Positions 56,170 to 64,000 of a stretch of DNA of 64,000 nt are shown here, piece by piece. The first letter of the stretch is position 1, and every line of letters starts with the position of its first letter. Origin of the DNA: GCA-020345945 sp964596985. GTDB lineage: Archaea > Thermoproteota > Bathyarchaeia > RBG-16-48-13 > GCA-020345945. The stretch lies in NCBI GenBank assembly GCA_964596985.1, contig CAZQWG010000003.1:186001-250000 (forward strand). Direction: 5' to 3'. The position numbers and the translations under genes were made by a program. The notes beneath the pieces are model-generated. The model was not told the DNA's origin, did not search any database, and worked only from the letters and a program-made list of their open reading frames with translations.

Positions 56170-58857
56170 ATGGCGCGACTGACGGTCTTCAGGTTTGCTG
56201 CGAGAAGCCTATTCCGAAGAAAGAGAAAGAACGCGCTTGCGTTCACCGGCGTCCTTCTGGGCGTGATCCTTCTCGTCTCGATAGGCACGGTCATGGATAG
56301 CGCCAATAAAAACTTCAAAGATCTCGCTATCCGGGCAACAGGGAACGCCGACATAAGCATCACTTCGGCCGTCGGCGGTTCTTTTCCAGCAGAAACACTC
56401 TCAACAGTGAAGTCGGTTGAGAGCGTCACCGATGTAGCTGGAAGGATTACGGGTCAAGGAACAATCTACTATTGGAACGAAACAATCCGGAAAGAAGAGA
56501 AAGAAGATGTAAGTATACTAGGCGTGGCTCAAGGCGACTACGACTACGTGGACGATAGATACACGAAGATAACAGGAACCCGGGTCCTTGAAGAGAACCA
56601 AGTTATAGTAGACGCAAGATTCGATCTCAGCGTAGGCGACACCCTGAAGATCCGAGTCCTAGGGGAGTACTACACCCTCGTGGTTGTCGGGGTCTACAAT
56701 CCGCCGCCACTCGTCAAGGGGCTCGGTGAGATCGGTAAGCGGATCTACATCGACCTCCCCATGGCCCAGAGGGCCTTCAAGGTATACGGGAGGCTCACCA
56801 GCATAATCGCCAAGATCGAAGACTTCAGGGAAGTAGATCGAGTGGTGGAACGGCTTGAAAGCCTGCTGGGGTACAGATACAAGATCTCTGCAGTGAGGAA
56901 ACATACGCTGCAGCAGATCGAAGATCTCATGGAGGGCTACGCATTAGACTCGCTATTCTATGTCATCATAGTCTTCACCATCGCCGTGGTTCTCATCTTC
57001 AACATGCAGTACATGAACATGAAAGGCCGGAGAACTGAGATAGGGATACTCCGATCTCTCGGCATGAGCAAGATCCAGGTTTTCCTTATGCTCGTCACCG
57101 AAGCCTTGTTCCTCGGGGCCGTGGCAAGCCTGGTCGGGACGATTATCGGGAATGAACTAGCGAGACTGATGGCTGAAGCCTTCATCAACCCTGTTGCCGG
57201 TTTCATCCTCTCAAGCCCAGAAACAGCCTCCTCGGTCGAGTACACCGAGATAATCATTAGTGAAATCTACATCGCGACCGGTGTCCTGATTGGGCCCACA
57301 ATGACCGTGATCGCAACGGTGATACCATCACTCATGGCATCCCGGGAATCCATCGTCGAAACGGTGCAAGGAGGGCTGTCTAGAACCGAGGAGAAGTGGC
57401 TGCCCATCTTCTTCACTACTACAGGGTTGGTGCTGCTCTGGGCTGCGAATAACGCCTCAAAGATCCAGGAACCAGGGACCATGGTCATGGACATGTCTGC
57501 GGAGATGCTGCCGGTGTTATTATCATTCCCTGCCTTCATACTTGGGGGCGTCGCTCTTGCTGCGGGGCTCCTAAAGATATATGCAGTCCTCTGGAGACAT
57601 CTCACTCAGCCCTTCATGGGAAGACTTGGGTCTTTGATGGCGAGGAGTGTGGGAAGGAACACCACCAGGACGGCTGTAAGCCTCGCCTTGGTATCCATAG
57701 CGTTGACGTTCTATCTGATAGCGGCATTCGAGGTGGGATCGCTAGACGTCAGCCTAGAGAGGAGTATGGAACGCCTATTCCCTGCAGACATAGTCGTATT
57801 CAGCGAGGAAAAGATCCCAGCCGACTACTACAGGAGGATCCAAGGCGTAGGGAGAGGAAATTATGTCAAGTATGCTGCTGCAACCATATCCTTCGAAACC
57901 AAGATGAAGGTTCCCGGCGGGGGTGCAGGCAACTACTCTGCACCGATGATGGGCATCGACGTCCGCTACTTCCCGAAAGTCATAGACGTCAGATTGAGCG
58001 AGGAGACCCCTCCCAGTGTATTCTACGAGTTGATGCAACCGAATACAATTATGCTCTCTCGCCCCGTTGCCACCTCACTAGGTGATCTCGGTCGGGGCAG
58101 CGTTGTCGAGATTCTCTCAACCGAAGGGATATGGTTCGGTGGACAAATCTACTATGTGCCTGTCTGGCGGGCATTCACGGTGATCGGTATCGCCGAGGCG
58201 AACCCAAGCTCCATATTCTCCTTCGGCACCCCCAGCCTAGGAGATCCATGTTACGTGTCCTACAGCACCCTCACAGAACAGTTCGGTCACATAGGTGACT
58301 ACGCAACTGTATTCTTCGTTGAGGCAGCGGACGAATACAAGAACCAACTACCCCTCGTCAAAGATGCGATTAGCGAACGCTTCATGGGAGAGTACTCCGT
58401 CGGAATAATAACGCGCCAAGATCTACTCGACGAACTGCAGGAGCATATGAATGAGGAGCTGGCCCTGTTCGAGGTCATGAAGGTCGCTGGGTTTGGGGTA
58501 TGCGTGCTTGGGGTCGCGGTGATGGCAAACATGAACATAGACGACAGGAAGAGGGAGCTCGCGATACTAAGATCAGTAGGCTGTTCACACAGGCAACTGG
58601 CAATCATGATCCTAGTGGAGGTGGTCGCCGTGACTCTGCTGGGACTAGTGATAAGTCTCCCAATCTCGATCAAACTCTACCAGATCATCGTCGAGTGGGC
58701 AAGTGCTTGGGGCTTCGAAATGATCCACTACTTCTCATTTGAACCGATACAAATAGCGGCAGTCAGCGCCTTTACCATGGGGGTCCTTGGAGCGATCTAC
58801 CCCGCCTATAGAACGACAAGACTCAGCATAATAGAGACTCTGAGAACAGAACGATAG
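56170..58857 (+). CDS. ABC exporter permease, FtsX/MacB type
   Basis: An 895-residue permease with two FtsX units like the orphan at 9619. TM1 is AFTGVLLGVILLVSIGTV, followed by an extracytoplasmic domain (GNADISITSAVGGSFPAETL), three TMs with coupling motif IGILRSLGMSKIQVFLMLVT, a middle membrane region, a second extracytoplasmic domain (SAPMMGIDVRYFPKVIDVRL, SFGTPSLGDPCYVSYSTLTE) and the last TMs. Both proteins keep these blocks almost unchanged. ATG at MARLTVFRF is preferred by a GGGGGAG upstream; a start at 56143 is possible. The exporter should form a dimer with the upstream ATPase. Confidence 0.9.
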   Translation: MARLTVFRFAARSLFRRKRKNALAFTGVLLGVILLVSIGTVMDSANKNFKDLAIRATGNADISITSAVGGSFPAETLSTVKSVESVTDVAGRITGQGTIYYWNETIRKEEKEDVSILGVAQGDYDYVDDRYTKITGTRVLEENQVIVDARFDLSVGDTLKIRVLGEYYTLVVVGVYNPPPLVKGLGEIGKRIYIDLPMAQRAFKVYGRLTSIIAKIEDFREVDRVVERLESLLGYRYKISAVRKHTLQQIEDLMEGYALDSLFYVIIVFTIAVVLIFNMQYMNMKGRRTEIGILRSLGMSKIQVFLMLVTEALFLGAVASLVGTIIGNELARLMAEAFINPVAGFILSSPETASSVEYTEIIISEIYIATGVLIGPTMTVIATVIPSLMASRESIVETVQGGLSRTEEKWLPIFFTTTGLVLLWAANNASKIQEPGTMVMDMSAEMLPVLLSFPAFILGGVALAAGLLKIYAVLWRHLTQPFMGRLGSLMARSVGRNTTRTAVSLALVSIALTFYLIAAFEVGSLDVSLERSMERLFPADIVVFSEEKIPADYYRRIQGVGRGNYVKYAAATISFETKMKVPGGGAGNYSAPMMGIDVRYFPKVIDVRLSEETPPSVFYELMQPNTIMLSRPVATSLGDLGRGSVVEILSTEGIWFGGQIYYVPVWRAFTVIGIAEANPSSIFSFGTPSLGDPCYVSYSTLTEQFGHIGDYATVFFVEAADEYKNQLPLVKDAISERFMGEYSVGIITRQDLLDELQEHMNEELALFEVMKVAGFGVCVLGVAVMANMNIDDRKRELAILRSVGCSHRQLAIMILVEVVAVTLLGLVISLPISIKLYQIIVEWASAWGFEMIHYFSFEPIQIAAVSAFTMGVLGAIYPAYRTTRLSIIETLRTER

Positions 58858-59078
58858 CCTACGACAGAGAAGACGATCATACATGTCTCCTAGCTATCTA
58901 AGGCGCAAAGATCGTCCGAATAACCTCGGTCCCCTTATAGGAATAGTGTACGCATAGGTGACTTTCCTGCTCTTGATGGATTCCTAATACTCTTTAGCAG
59001 GCTTCCCTGGTTTTAAGGTATCATCGATGAATAACTATTAACGGTCTAGGCGCACCTATCCTTGTCAGAAGGAGTAAG
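58858..59078. promoter_or_regulatory. Promoter gap before the methyltransferase genes
   Basis: Holds the promoter for the corrinoid methyltransferase pair; TTTTAAGGTATC and GAATAACTATTAACG near 59013-59043 are the AT-rich candidates. No repeats or other genes seen. Confidence 0.35.
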
Positions 59079-60248
59079 GTGGAAAGCGAGGACAGGTTCA
59101 TGGTGATGTCGCATAAGGACCGATTCATGGCTGCAGTGCATCTGGAGGAGCCGGACATGGTGCCAATCGACGCCTCCTTTGTCGATCCGATCCATATCGA
59201 GACCATAACTGGAAAGAAGACCTACGGTGCTGGTGCCGGGGGCGGCGGGGGTGGCGTCGTGACCGGTCGAGGCGGCGAGATGGACTTGAACCGGATGATG
59301 ATGCATAATCAAAGGCTCAGTGTTGAGACAAAAAGGAAGCTTGGATTAGATGCTTTCTCAGTCTCAGATTACAACGTCTTCCCTGAAGGATATCACCCAA
59401 AATTTGTCAGCGAGGATACCTATACAGATCATTTTGGCAAGATCTACAGGATCAGACCAGACTCGAAGACCACCTGGTGGATCGGTGGGGCGATAAAGAG
59501 TCCAGAAGATCTCGACTCCTGGGAGTTTCCGGACCCAGATGAGATCAATTACGATATTGTAGACTTGACTGTAAAGGAAGCAGGAGACGAGTATCCGGTC
59601 GTTGTCTGGGTCCATGGCTCTATGATGTATCCGTATCTGATGAGGGGCGGGATCGACAAGCTGGTTCTAGATATTTATCGAAACCCCGATTTCGCGAAGA
59701 AACTAATCAAGACGATTGCAGATGTGAATTTCGAGATAACGAAGAGGATGCTTGACCGGGGAGGGGACATGGTGGCTGAGAGCGACGACATAGCCGATGT
59801 CAGAACCCCGTTCTTCCCACCGAAGATCTTCCACGAGTTCTTCTTCCCCTGCTTGAACCGGTTGATAGACGAGTCTCACAGAAGGGGTCTCCCCTATATG
59901 AAGCATTCAGACGGGAACCTCTACCCGATACTCGACGACCTCATCGACCTGGGTGTAGACGGGCTGCATCCGATAGAACCAGGTGTAATGGATCTCGCCG
60001 ACGTGAAGAAACGGTACGGGGATCGAATCTTCTTGAGAGGAAACGTCGACATAACCCACGTATTACCGTACGGGACAGAGGACGATGTGCGGAGAGATGT
60101 CAGGCGGTGCATAGATGTCGCCGCAGAAGGCGGCGGATTCATACTTGCAGACAGCAATAGCCTGCACAGCAACGTAAAAACCGAGAATATCTTGACGATG
60201 ATCGATGAGGGGCGAAAGTACGGTCGATATCCTATCAGTAAAAAGTAG
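59079..60248 (+). CDS. Uroporphyrinogen-decarboxylase-fold methyltransferase (MtaA/CmuA-like)
   Basis: A 389-residue URO-D-fold protein. Family start: MSHKDRFMAAVHLEEPDMVP (the true start may be ATG at 59106; GTG at 59079 is listed). Active-region blocks: VVVWVHGSMMYPYLMRGGID, VAESDDIADVRTPFFPPKIF, PYMKHSDGNLYPILDDLIDL and DRIFLRGNVDITHVLPYGTE. The adjacent corrinoid protein marks it as a methyltransferase that moves methyl groups to or from a corrinoid cofactor, not as a heme enzyme. A stretch AGAGGGGGGVVTGRGGEM near residues 51-68 is an unusual Gly-rich insertion. Substrate (methylated amine, methoxy aromatic or other) is unknown. Confidence 0.87.
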   Translation: MESEDRFMVMSHKDRFMAAVHLEEPDMVPIDASFVDPIHIETITGKKTYGAGAGGGGGGVVTGRGGEMDLNRMMMHNQRLSVETKRKLGLDAFSVSDYNVFPEGYHPKFVSEDTYTDHFGKIYRIRPDSKTTWWIGGAIKSPEDLDSWEFPDPDEINYDIVDLTVKEAGDEYPVVVWVHGSMMYPYLMRGGIDKLVLDIYRNPDFAKKLIKTIADVNFEITKRMLDRGGDMVAESDDIADVRTPFFPPKIFHEFFFPCLNRLIDESHRRGLPYMKHSDGNLYPILDDLIDLGVDGLHPIEPGVMDLADVKKRYGDRIFLRGNVDITHVLPYGTEDDVRRDVRRCIDVAAEGGGFILADSNSLHSNVKTENILTMIDEGRKYGRYPISKK

Positions 60249-60265
60249 CTCTCTGAGGTGATAGT

Positions 60266-60928
60266 ATGGATCTAAATGAAACGGTTCTAGGCAAGATCGC
60301 GGATGACCTGGCAAACCTGAGATCCGAAGGGGTCCAACAAGGTATTAAAGAAGCATTGGACGCGGGACTCACCCCGCGGAAGATACTCCGAGACGGGTTA
60401 AACGTGGGAATGGAGACGGTCGGAAGGAGATACGAGGAAGGAGAGTACTTCCTCTCCGAGCTGATCATGGCTGCGGCAGTCATGAACGAGGGAATGGAAA
60501 CGCTCAGGCCTCACCTGAAAGAAGCCTCGACAGGAAGGGTTGGGAGAGCGTTGATTGGCACCGTGGAGGGAGACCTCCACGACATCGGCAAGAACATAGT
60601 CGTCTCCATGCTCGAATCCGCCGGCTTCCAAGTCACCGATCTTGGGATCGACGTATCCCCCGAAAGATTTCTCGAAGCGGTTAGAAAGGAAAAACCCGAC
60701 CTGGTCTGCATGTCGACTCTACTGAGCGTAACCATGTTCAAGGTGAAAGAGACCGTGGACAGGCTAGAGGAGGCAGGTCTCAGGAAAGGAATCAAGATAC
60801 TCGTAGGTGGACGATGTCTGAACGAAGAGATTGCGTCAAAGATGGGGGCCGACGCCTTCGGGAAAGATGCGTGGGATGCAGTAAACAAAGCAAAACAACT
60901 GCTCGAGGATACTTATAGCGCCGAGTGA
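60266..60928 (+). CDS. Corrinoid (cobalamin-binding) protein, MtbC/MtaC-like
   Basis: A 220-residue methyltransferase corrinoid protein. The helical cap (residues 1-90) has GIKEALDAGLTPRKILRDGL, METVGRRYEEGEYFLSELIM; the B12-binding Rossmann domain shows IGTVEGDLHDIGKNIVVSML near residues 96-115, with the D-x-H-x-x-G motif whose His binds cobalt from below, then STLLSVTMFKVKETVDRLEE and KILVGGRCLNEEIASKMGAD. It carries methyl-Co between enzymes. ATG start 18 bases after the URO-D gene; same operon. No corrinoid-activating ATPase (RamA) is encoded nearby. Confidence 0.93.
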   Translation: MDLNETVLGKIADDLANLRSEGVQQGIKEALDAGLTPRKILRDGLNVGMETVGRRYEEGEYFLSELIMAAAVMNEGMETLRPHLKEASTGRVGRALIGTVEGDLHDIGKNIVVSMLESAGFQVTDLGIDVSPERFLEAVRKEKPDLVCMSTLLSVTMFKVKETVDRLEEAGLRKGIKILVGGRCLNEEIASKMGADAFGKDAWDAVNKAKQLLEDTYSAE

Positions 60929-61062
60929 CCGCTATTGGTACGTACGTTGGATTGTATGGGTATCCGTGTGTTTACTCTACGGTACACATTTCCCCGGTAT
61001 TCGTTTCTTCCGTTTCGAAATGCCATTAGTGCCGGCTGCTTCTCAAAGCGCAAAGCAGATTT

Positions 61063-61815
61063 CTATGTTGCGCGTGCTCCGCAATGTGGACATTTCAGTA
61101 TGCCTTGAGGGTACAGTCCCCCGCAGTACTGGCATCTGATCAGAATCTCACGCTCTACACGTACGCCGGGCGGGGGAGCTGAAGGCGGAGGCAGTGGCTC
61201 TTCCACACTCGGAGCTGTTGGTTCTTCTTCCTTGGTTGTGCGACTCGACTTCGCGGCTAGGAATACGACGCCTAGAAAAACACCTCCAACAATCACGGCA
61301 AAAGGAACGGCGAATCCCCAGTCTATGACGTATCCGTCACCACCGCACTCCGGACATGTCGTGGTTGGACTTACGACGTACATGCTGACCCACCATTGGC
61401 CACTAGTAGGAGGGGGTCGTACGGTTATCGATACGGTCTTGTAGCTGTTCGCTGGAAAGTAGTATGAACCGCTATTCTCGTCGTATCTCGGATCGCCATC
61501 CTGATAGAGCGAGGACCAGGCGACAACCGTCTTGGTTCCCCCCTCAACTCCCTGATTGTAGAATGTACCGATAACCTTCCAACCCCAATACGATCCGGTC
61601 CAAGCCCAGTCACCGTCCATGTCTGTCCGAGAGATCTTGACTATGTAGCCTTTGCCATGACATCTGGGACAAGTCTTCTCGAAGAAGCTCTGAGCCTGCA
61701 CAGAAATAACGGAGGATGCAACAAGAAGGATGATGATAGGAACCAGGATCTTCTTCAAGACTCCCTTCTTCCTCTTCAGAACCGTCCGGTCTATGAGACT
61801 GAAAGATGTATACAT
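61063..61815 (-). CDS. Secreted/membrane zinc protein with split DnaJ-type motifs
   Basis: A 250-residue protein. A signal peptide (LKKILVPIIILLVASSVISVQA) is followed by CPRCHGKGYIV (C-x-x-C-x-G-x-G, as in DnaJ), a beta-rich domain of about 85 residues with WGWKVIGTFYNQGVEGGTKT (FxLYD-like), then CPECGGDGYVI as the partner knuckle. A membrane helix (FAVPFAVIVGGVFLGVVFLA) leads to a Pro-rich linker (PSVEEPLPPPSAPPPGVRVE) and a C-terminal zinc ribbon CQYCGG...CPHCGA in the cytoplasm. ATG is supported by GGGAGTG just upstream. I recognise the elements but not the arrangement. Confidence 0.75.
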   Translation of the reverse strand: MYTSFSLIDRTVLKRKKGVLKKILVPIIILLVASSVISVQAQSFFEKTCPRCHGKGYIVKISRTDMDGDWAWTGSYWGWKVIGTFYNQGVEGGTKTVVAWSSLYQDGDPRYDENSGSYYFPANSYKTVSITVRPPPTSGQWWVSMYVVSPTTTCPECGGDGYVIDWGFAVPFAVIVGGVFLGVVFLAAKSSRTTKEEEPTAPSVEEPLPPPSAPPPGVRVEREILIRCQYCGGLYPQGILKCPHCGARAT

Positions 61816-62383
61816 TTCACTCCCAATAATTCTTGCGATTGAAGCGGAGGAACGATACCCTCTCGGAAAGGGCTGTGGAAGCAATACCCTCAGTGTTTTC
61901 CATTTAAAATCCTCTCTGACCGGTTCTCTCCACTGTCGTTCCGATATGCCTCAGGCGATCGCCGAAAAACTGGATTCAGACTCTTGAATGTTTGTGACCC
62001 GCTGTGACCGACAATAGCCCTGAATAGAAGCTACCAGTCCCGAGCGGTAGGTCTTGGCTGACCGAGCTCATCAGGATGGAAGAATGTTCAGGAGGTCGGC
62101 TGAATACTTCGGCAGGGGCATACTCCCTGGCGAATAGGAATCACCCAATGACGGACAGCCGTTATTCTTCAGGCAGCAGGGGGAACGGCGTGGGATTCCA
62201 TGTTCTCCCAAAATGCGAGGGGATGAAGCTCGTCGAAGTGACGGTAGCTGATAGAATAGGACATAGAACACTGTGGTATTGAGAGCGCCGCCTTCCCGTG
62301 TATGGCGAATAGATAACCTGCAGTGGCAAAAGACAAACGCCAGAGAGGCCTACGATAATGCTCTTATCGCCATAATATATGAC
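61816..62383. other. Long intergenic stretch without a confident gene
   Basis: About 570 bases. It includes the promoter for the minus-strand secreted protein, a 68-residue plus frame at 62076-62282 with no family features, and AT-rich patches near 62365-62385 that may be the aminotransferase promoter. Nothing else seen. Confidence 0.35.
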
Positions 62384-63751
62384 ATGATTTATGAGGGAAA
62401 CCGTTTGAATGCTGATAAACTCTACCGTGTTCTCTCTAGTCAATCCGCGGAGGATTTGGCGAAGTGGGGAGAAGAGCACTTGATCCACTATCATGGGATC
62501 ATCCCCTCTGTAATCAAGGAAGGCGAAGGGGCTATTCTCAGGGATGTGACAGGAAAAGAGTACCTTGATTTCGCCTCCATTGCCGTTGCCGTGAATATCG
62601 GTCACGGCGACAAGAGGGTAACAGAAGCAATGAAAGAGCAATTGGACAGCATCTCAAGCATAACAACCACGTTTTTCAACATTCCCGAAGTCAAACTGGC
62701 AAAACTGATCGCTGAGATAACTCCGGAGAAACTCACCAGATCCTTCTTCCTCACCAGCGGCTCAGAAGCAGTTGAGCTAGCTCTTAAGACTGCGAGAAGA
62801 TACACTGGAAAACTGAAGATATTCTCAAGGTGGGGGGGATACCACGGAAACACCCTGGGGGCTTTGAGCGCGAGTGGGGCCGCCCTCTACAAGAGAAGCT
62901 ACGACCCAGCCGCATCCGGGTTTCTTAAGATTCAACCACCCTACTGCTACCGCTGCGACTTCGGCTTGGAGTACCCGGACTGCGCCATTATGTGTGTCAA
63001 GGCCTTGGAGAACGCCATAGTCTACGAGCACCCAGAGACCATCGCTGCTGTGATCGCCGAACCCATCATTGGCGGCGGTGGTGCAGTAGTGCCGCCTGAC
63101 GAGTACATCCCGGAGCTGAGAAGAATCTGCGATAAACATGGGATACCCCTGATCCTGGACGAGGTGATAACCGGCTTCGGCAGAACAGGGAAGATGTTCT
63201 GCTGTGAACACTACGACGTTACTCCAGACATAATGACCGTCGCCAAAGGTATCGGCTCGTGCTACGTCCCTCTATCTGCTGTCATCACCACGGACACAAT
63301 AGCCGACACGATGGGAGACTTCACTAAAGGTGTTCACTTTTCAACCTACGGAAACCATCCACTATCTTGCGCAGCCGCCCTCGCAAATATCAGGGTCATA
63401 ATAGAGGACAAACTAGCAGACAACGCCGCTAAGATGGGGGATTATTGTCTAAATGCCCTGAAAGACGCCGTCGAGGAAAGCGAAGTGCTAGGCGAAGCCA
63501 GAGGAAAGGGGCTTCTACTCGGCGTCGAAATCGTAAGAGACAAGCAGTCCAAGACGCCGGACCCAGAACTAGGCGCGGCCATCCGCAAGAAAGCCTTAGA
63601 AAAGGGTCTCTACTTCAGTCTCTCCAACCTGAGAATGAAAGACGCAGTCATAGCAGTGTTTGGGCCACCGCTGAATATAACTCAAGAACAGGTAGATAGG
63701 GCGCTTGAGACCTTCAACTCCGCCGTTAAAGAGGCTCAAGCAGGACAGTAA
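62384..63751 (+). CDS. Class III aminotransferase
   Basis: A 455-residue PLP enzyme of the acetylornithine/4-aminobutyrate aminotransferase class. Key blocks: FFLTSGSEAVELALKTARRY near residues 122-141, YHGNTLGALSASGAALYKRS, AAVIAEPIIGGGGAVVPPDE, the PLP-binding Asp in LILDEVITGFGRTGKMF, the Lys in IMTVAKGIGSCYVPLSAVIT and HFSTYGNHPLSCAAALANIR. ATG at MIYEGNRLN gives the normal family length; the longer frame adds a doubtful N-terminus. Amino donor and acceptor are unknown; 4-aminobutyrate, beta-alanine, D- or branched-chain amino acid are all possible. Confidence 0.92.
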   Translation: MIYEGNRLNADKLYRVLSSQSAEDLAKWGEEHLIHYHGIIPSVIKEGEGAILRDVTGKEYLDFASIAVAVNIGHGDKRVTEAMKEQLDSISSITTTFFNIPEVKLAKLIAEITPEKLTRSFFLTSGSEAVELALKTARRYTGKLKIFSRWGGYHGNTLGALSASGAALYKRSYDPAASGFLKIQPPYCYRCDFGLEYPDCAIMCVKALENAIVYEHPETIAAVIAEPIIGGGGAVVPPDEYIPELRRICDKHGIPLILDEVITGFGRTGKMFCCEHYDVTPDIMTVAKGIGSCYVPLSAVITTDTIADTMGDFTKGVHFSTYGNHPLSCAAALANIRVIIEDKLADNAAKMGDYCLNALKDAVEESEVLGEARGKGLLLGVEIVRDKQSKTPDPELGAAIRKKALEKGLYFSLSNLRMKDAVIAVFGPPLNITQEQVDRALETFNSAVKEAQAGQ

Positions 63752-63821
63752 CCGCGCTTGAGACTCGTGGCGGACAAGCACCATCTCTATAGGCGTTAGA
63801 TGCCGTCAGGTGTGGAACCCG

Positions 63822-63962
63822 TTATGATAGTTTCCTGCTTCTCCGGGAAACCTTGATCACCTCGCCAGTAGAATAGAAGTCTTTGATTATTGCCTCGATT
63901 TCTGCTCCAAGAGTCTTCCTGTACAGCCTTTGGGCTGCGTTGTCGCCCCTCGCAGTAACCAC
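63822..63962 (-). CDS. Small basic protein, possible
   Basis: The minus strand reads VTARGDNAAQRLYRKTLGAE and IEAIIKDFYSTGEVIKVSRR with SRKLS at the end. The GTG at 63962 gives 46 residues; the frame is open three codons further (VSI before a TAG), so a non-standard start is possible. The composition (an amphipathic helix then a basic tail) is protein-like. No family recognised. It stands convergent to the aminotransferase gene. Confidence 0.4.
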   Translation of the reverse strand: MVTARGDNAAQRLYRKTLGAEIEAIIKDFYSTGEVIKVSRRSRKLS

Positions 63963-64000
63963 AATACTGACATTACACTACTCAGTCTTCCCAAGGATAC

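Noticed and set aside
1..64000. tRNA genes, rRNA, insertion sequences, integrase or CRISPR arrays
   Set aside because: Searched by eye on both strands; no cloverleaf-like segment, transposase motif or regular repeat array was found. A covariance-model scan would be needed to exclude tRNAs.

Overview
The window reads as a chromosomal piece of an archaeon, most likely an anaerobic member of the TACK/Bathyarchaeia-like lineages (lineage is inference). Supporting signs: archaeal TATA-box promoters, several apparently leaderless starts, many TTG and GTG starts, a KaiC/RadA-type ATPase, AbrB/PIN VapBC modules, two tungsten aldehyde ferredoxin oxidoreductases, an inositol-phosphate cytidylyltransferase/DIPP synthase fusion, an aRNase J-like nuclease, an Lrp regulator and an archaeal PAS histidine kinase. 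No rRNA, tRNA, CRISPR array or insertion sequence was recognised.

Layout. 0-6.3 kb is a dense defence/addiction island: a DUF5678-like protein with a retropepsin-like protease, a GNAT toxin with a 50-residue partner, a Fic protein behind a three-box operator, a RelE-like toxin converging on a winged-helix protein, and two VapBC pairs. 6.4-9.6 kb holds a mini zinc-finger gene, a PPOX flavoprotein, a tandem GNAT protein and an M20 peptidase. 9.6-12.3 kb is an orphan FtsX/MacB-type permease; a second copy at 56.2-58.9 kb has its own ATPase and an Lrp regulator. 12.5-19.1 kb: VapBC, an EXO5-like Fe-S nuclease, a YgjP-type metalloprotease, MgtC, another VapBC, two Nudix genes and a GNAT. 19.5-23.5 kb: an M19 dipeptidase-like protein and ferredoxin plus AOR. 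23.7-24.5 kb: a second retropepsin module, this time with an RHH DNA-binding partner. 25-27.5 kb: IPCT/DIPPS fusion, a two-helix cytochrome-b-like protein and a HAD phosphatase. 27.9-30.3 kb: a PAS protein, rhodanese, small ORFs and a decayed HTH gene. 30.6-35.2 kb: a BtrH-like protein and a five-gene proline/hydroxyproline-dehydrogenase-like complex. 36-39.1 kb: kaiC-like/amt/glnK operon with a divergent RHH regulator. 39.2-42.3 kb: second AOR, LMW phosphatase, MazG. 42.7-47.1 kb: large hybrid sensor kinase and a frameshifted glycerate 2-kinase. 47.5-53.7 kb: TPR protein, membrane proteins, aldo/keto reductase with ferredoxin tail, secreted propeller protein, RNase J-like protein. 54-64 kb: zinc ribbon, Lrp plus exporter, corrinoid methyltransferase pair, a secreted split-zinc-motif protein and a class III aminotransferase.

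Together the genes suggest an anaerobic heterotroph using amino acids and peptides (peptidases, amine/proline dehydrogenase-like complex, aminotransferase, AORs feeding ferredoxin), able to take methyl groups through a corrinoid protein, with ammonium uptake regulated by PII and possibly by a KaiC-like ATPase. The strongest candidates for an undescribed system are the recurring small-regulator/retropepsin gene pairs, the KaiC-Amt-GlnK arrangement, and a small protein family found beside both AOR genes.
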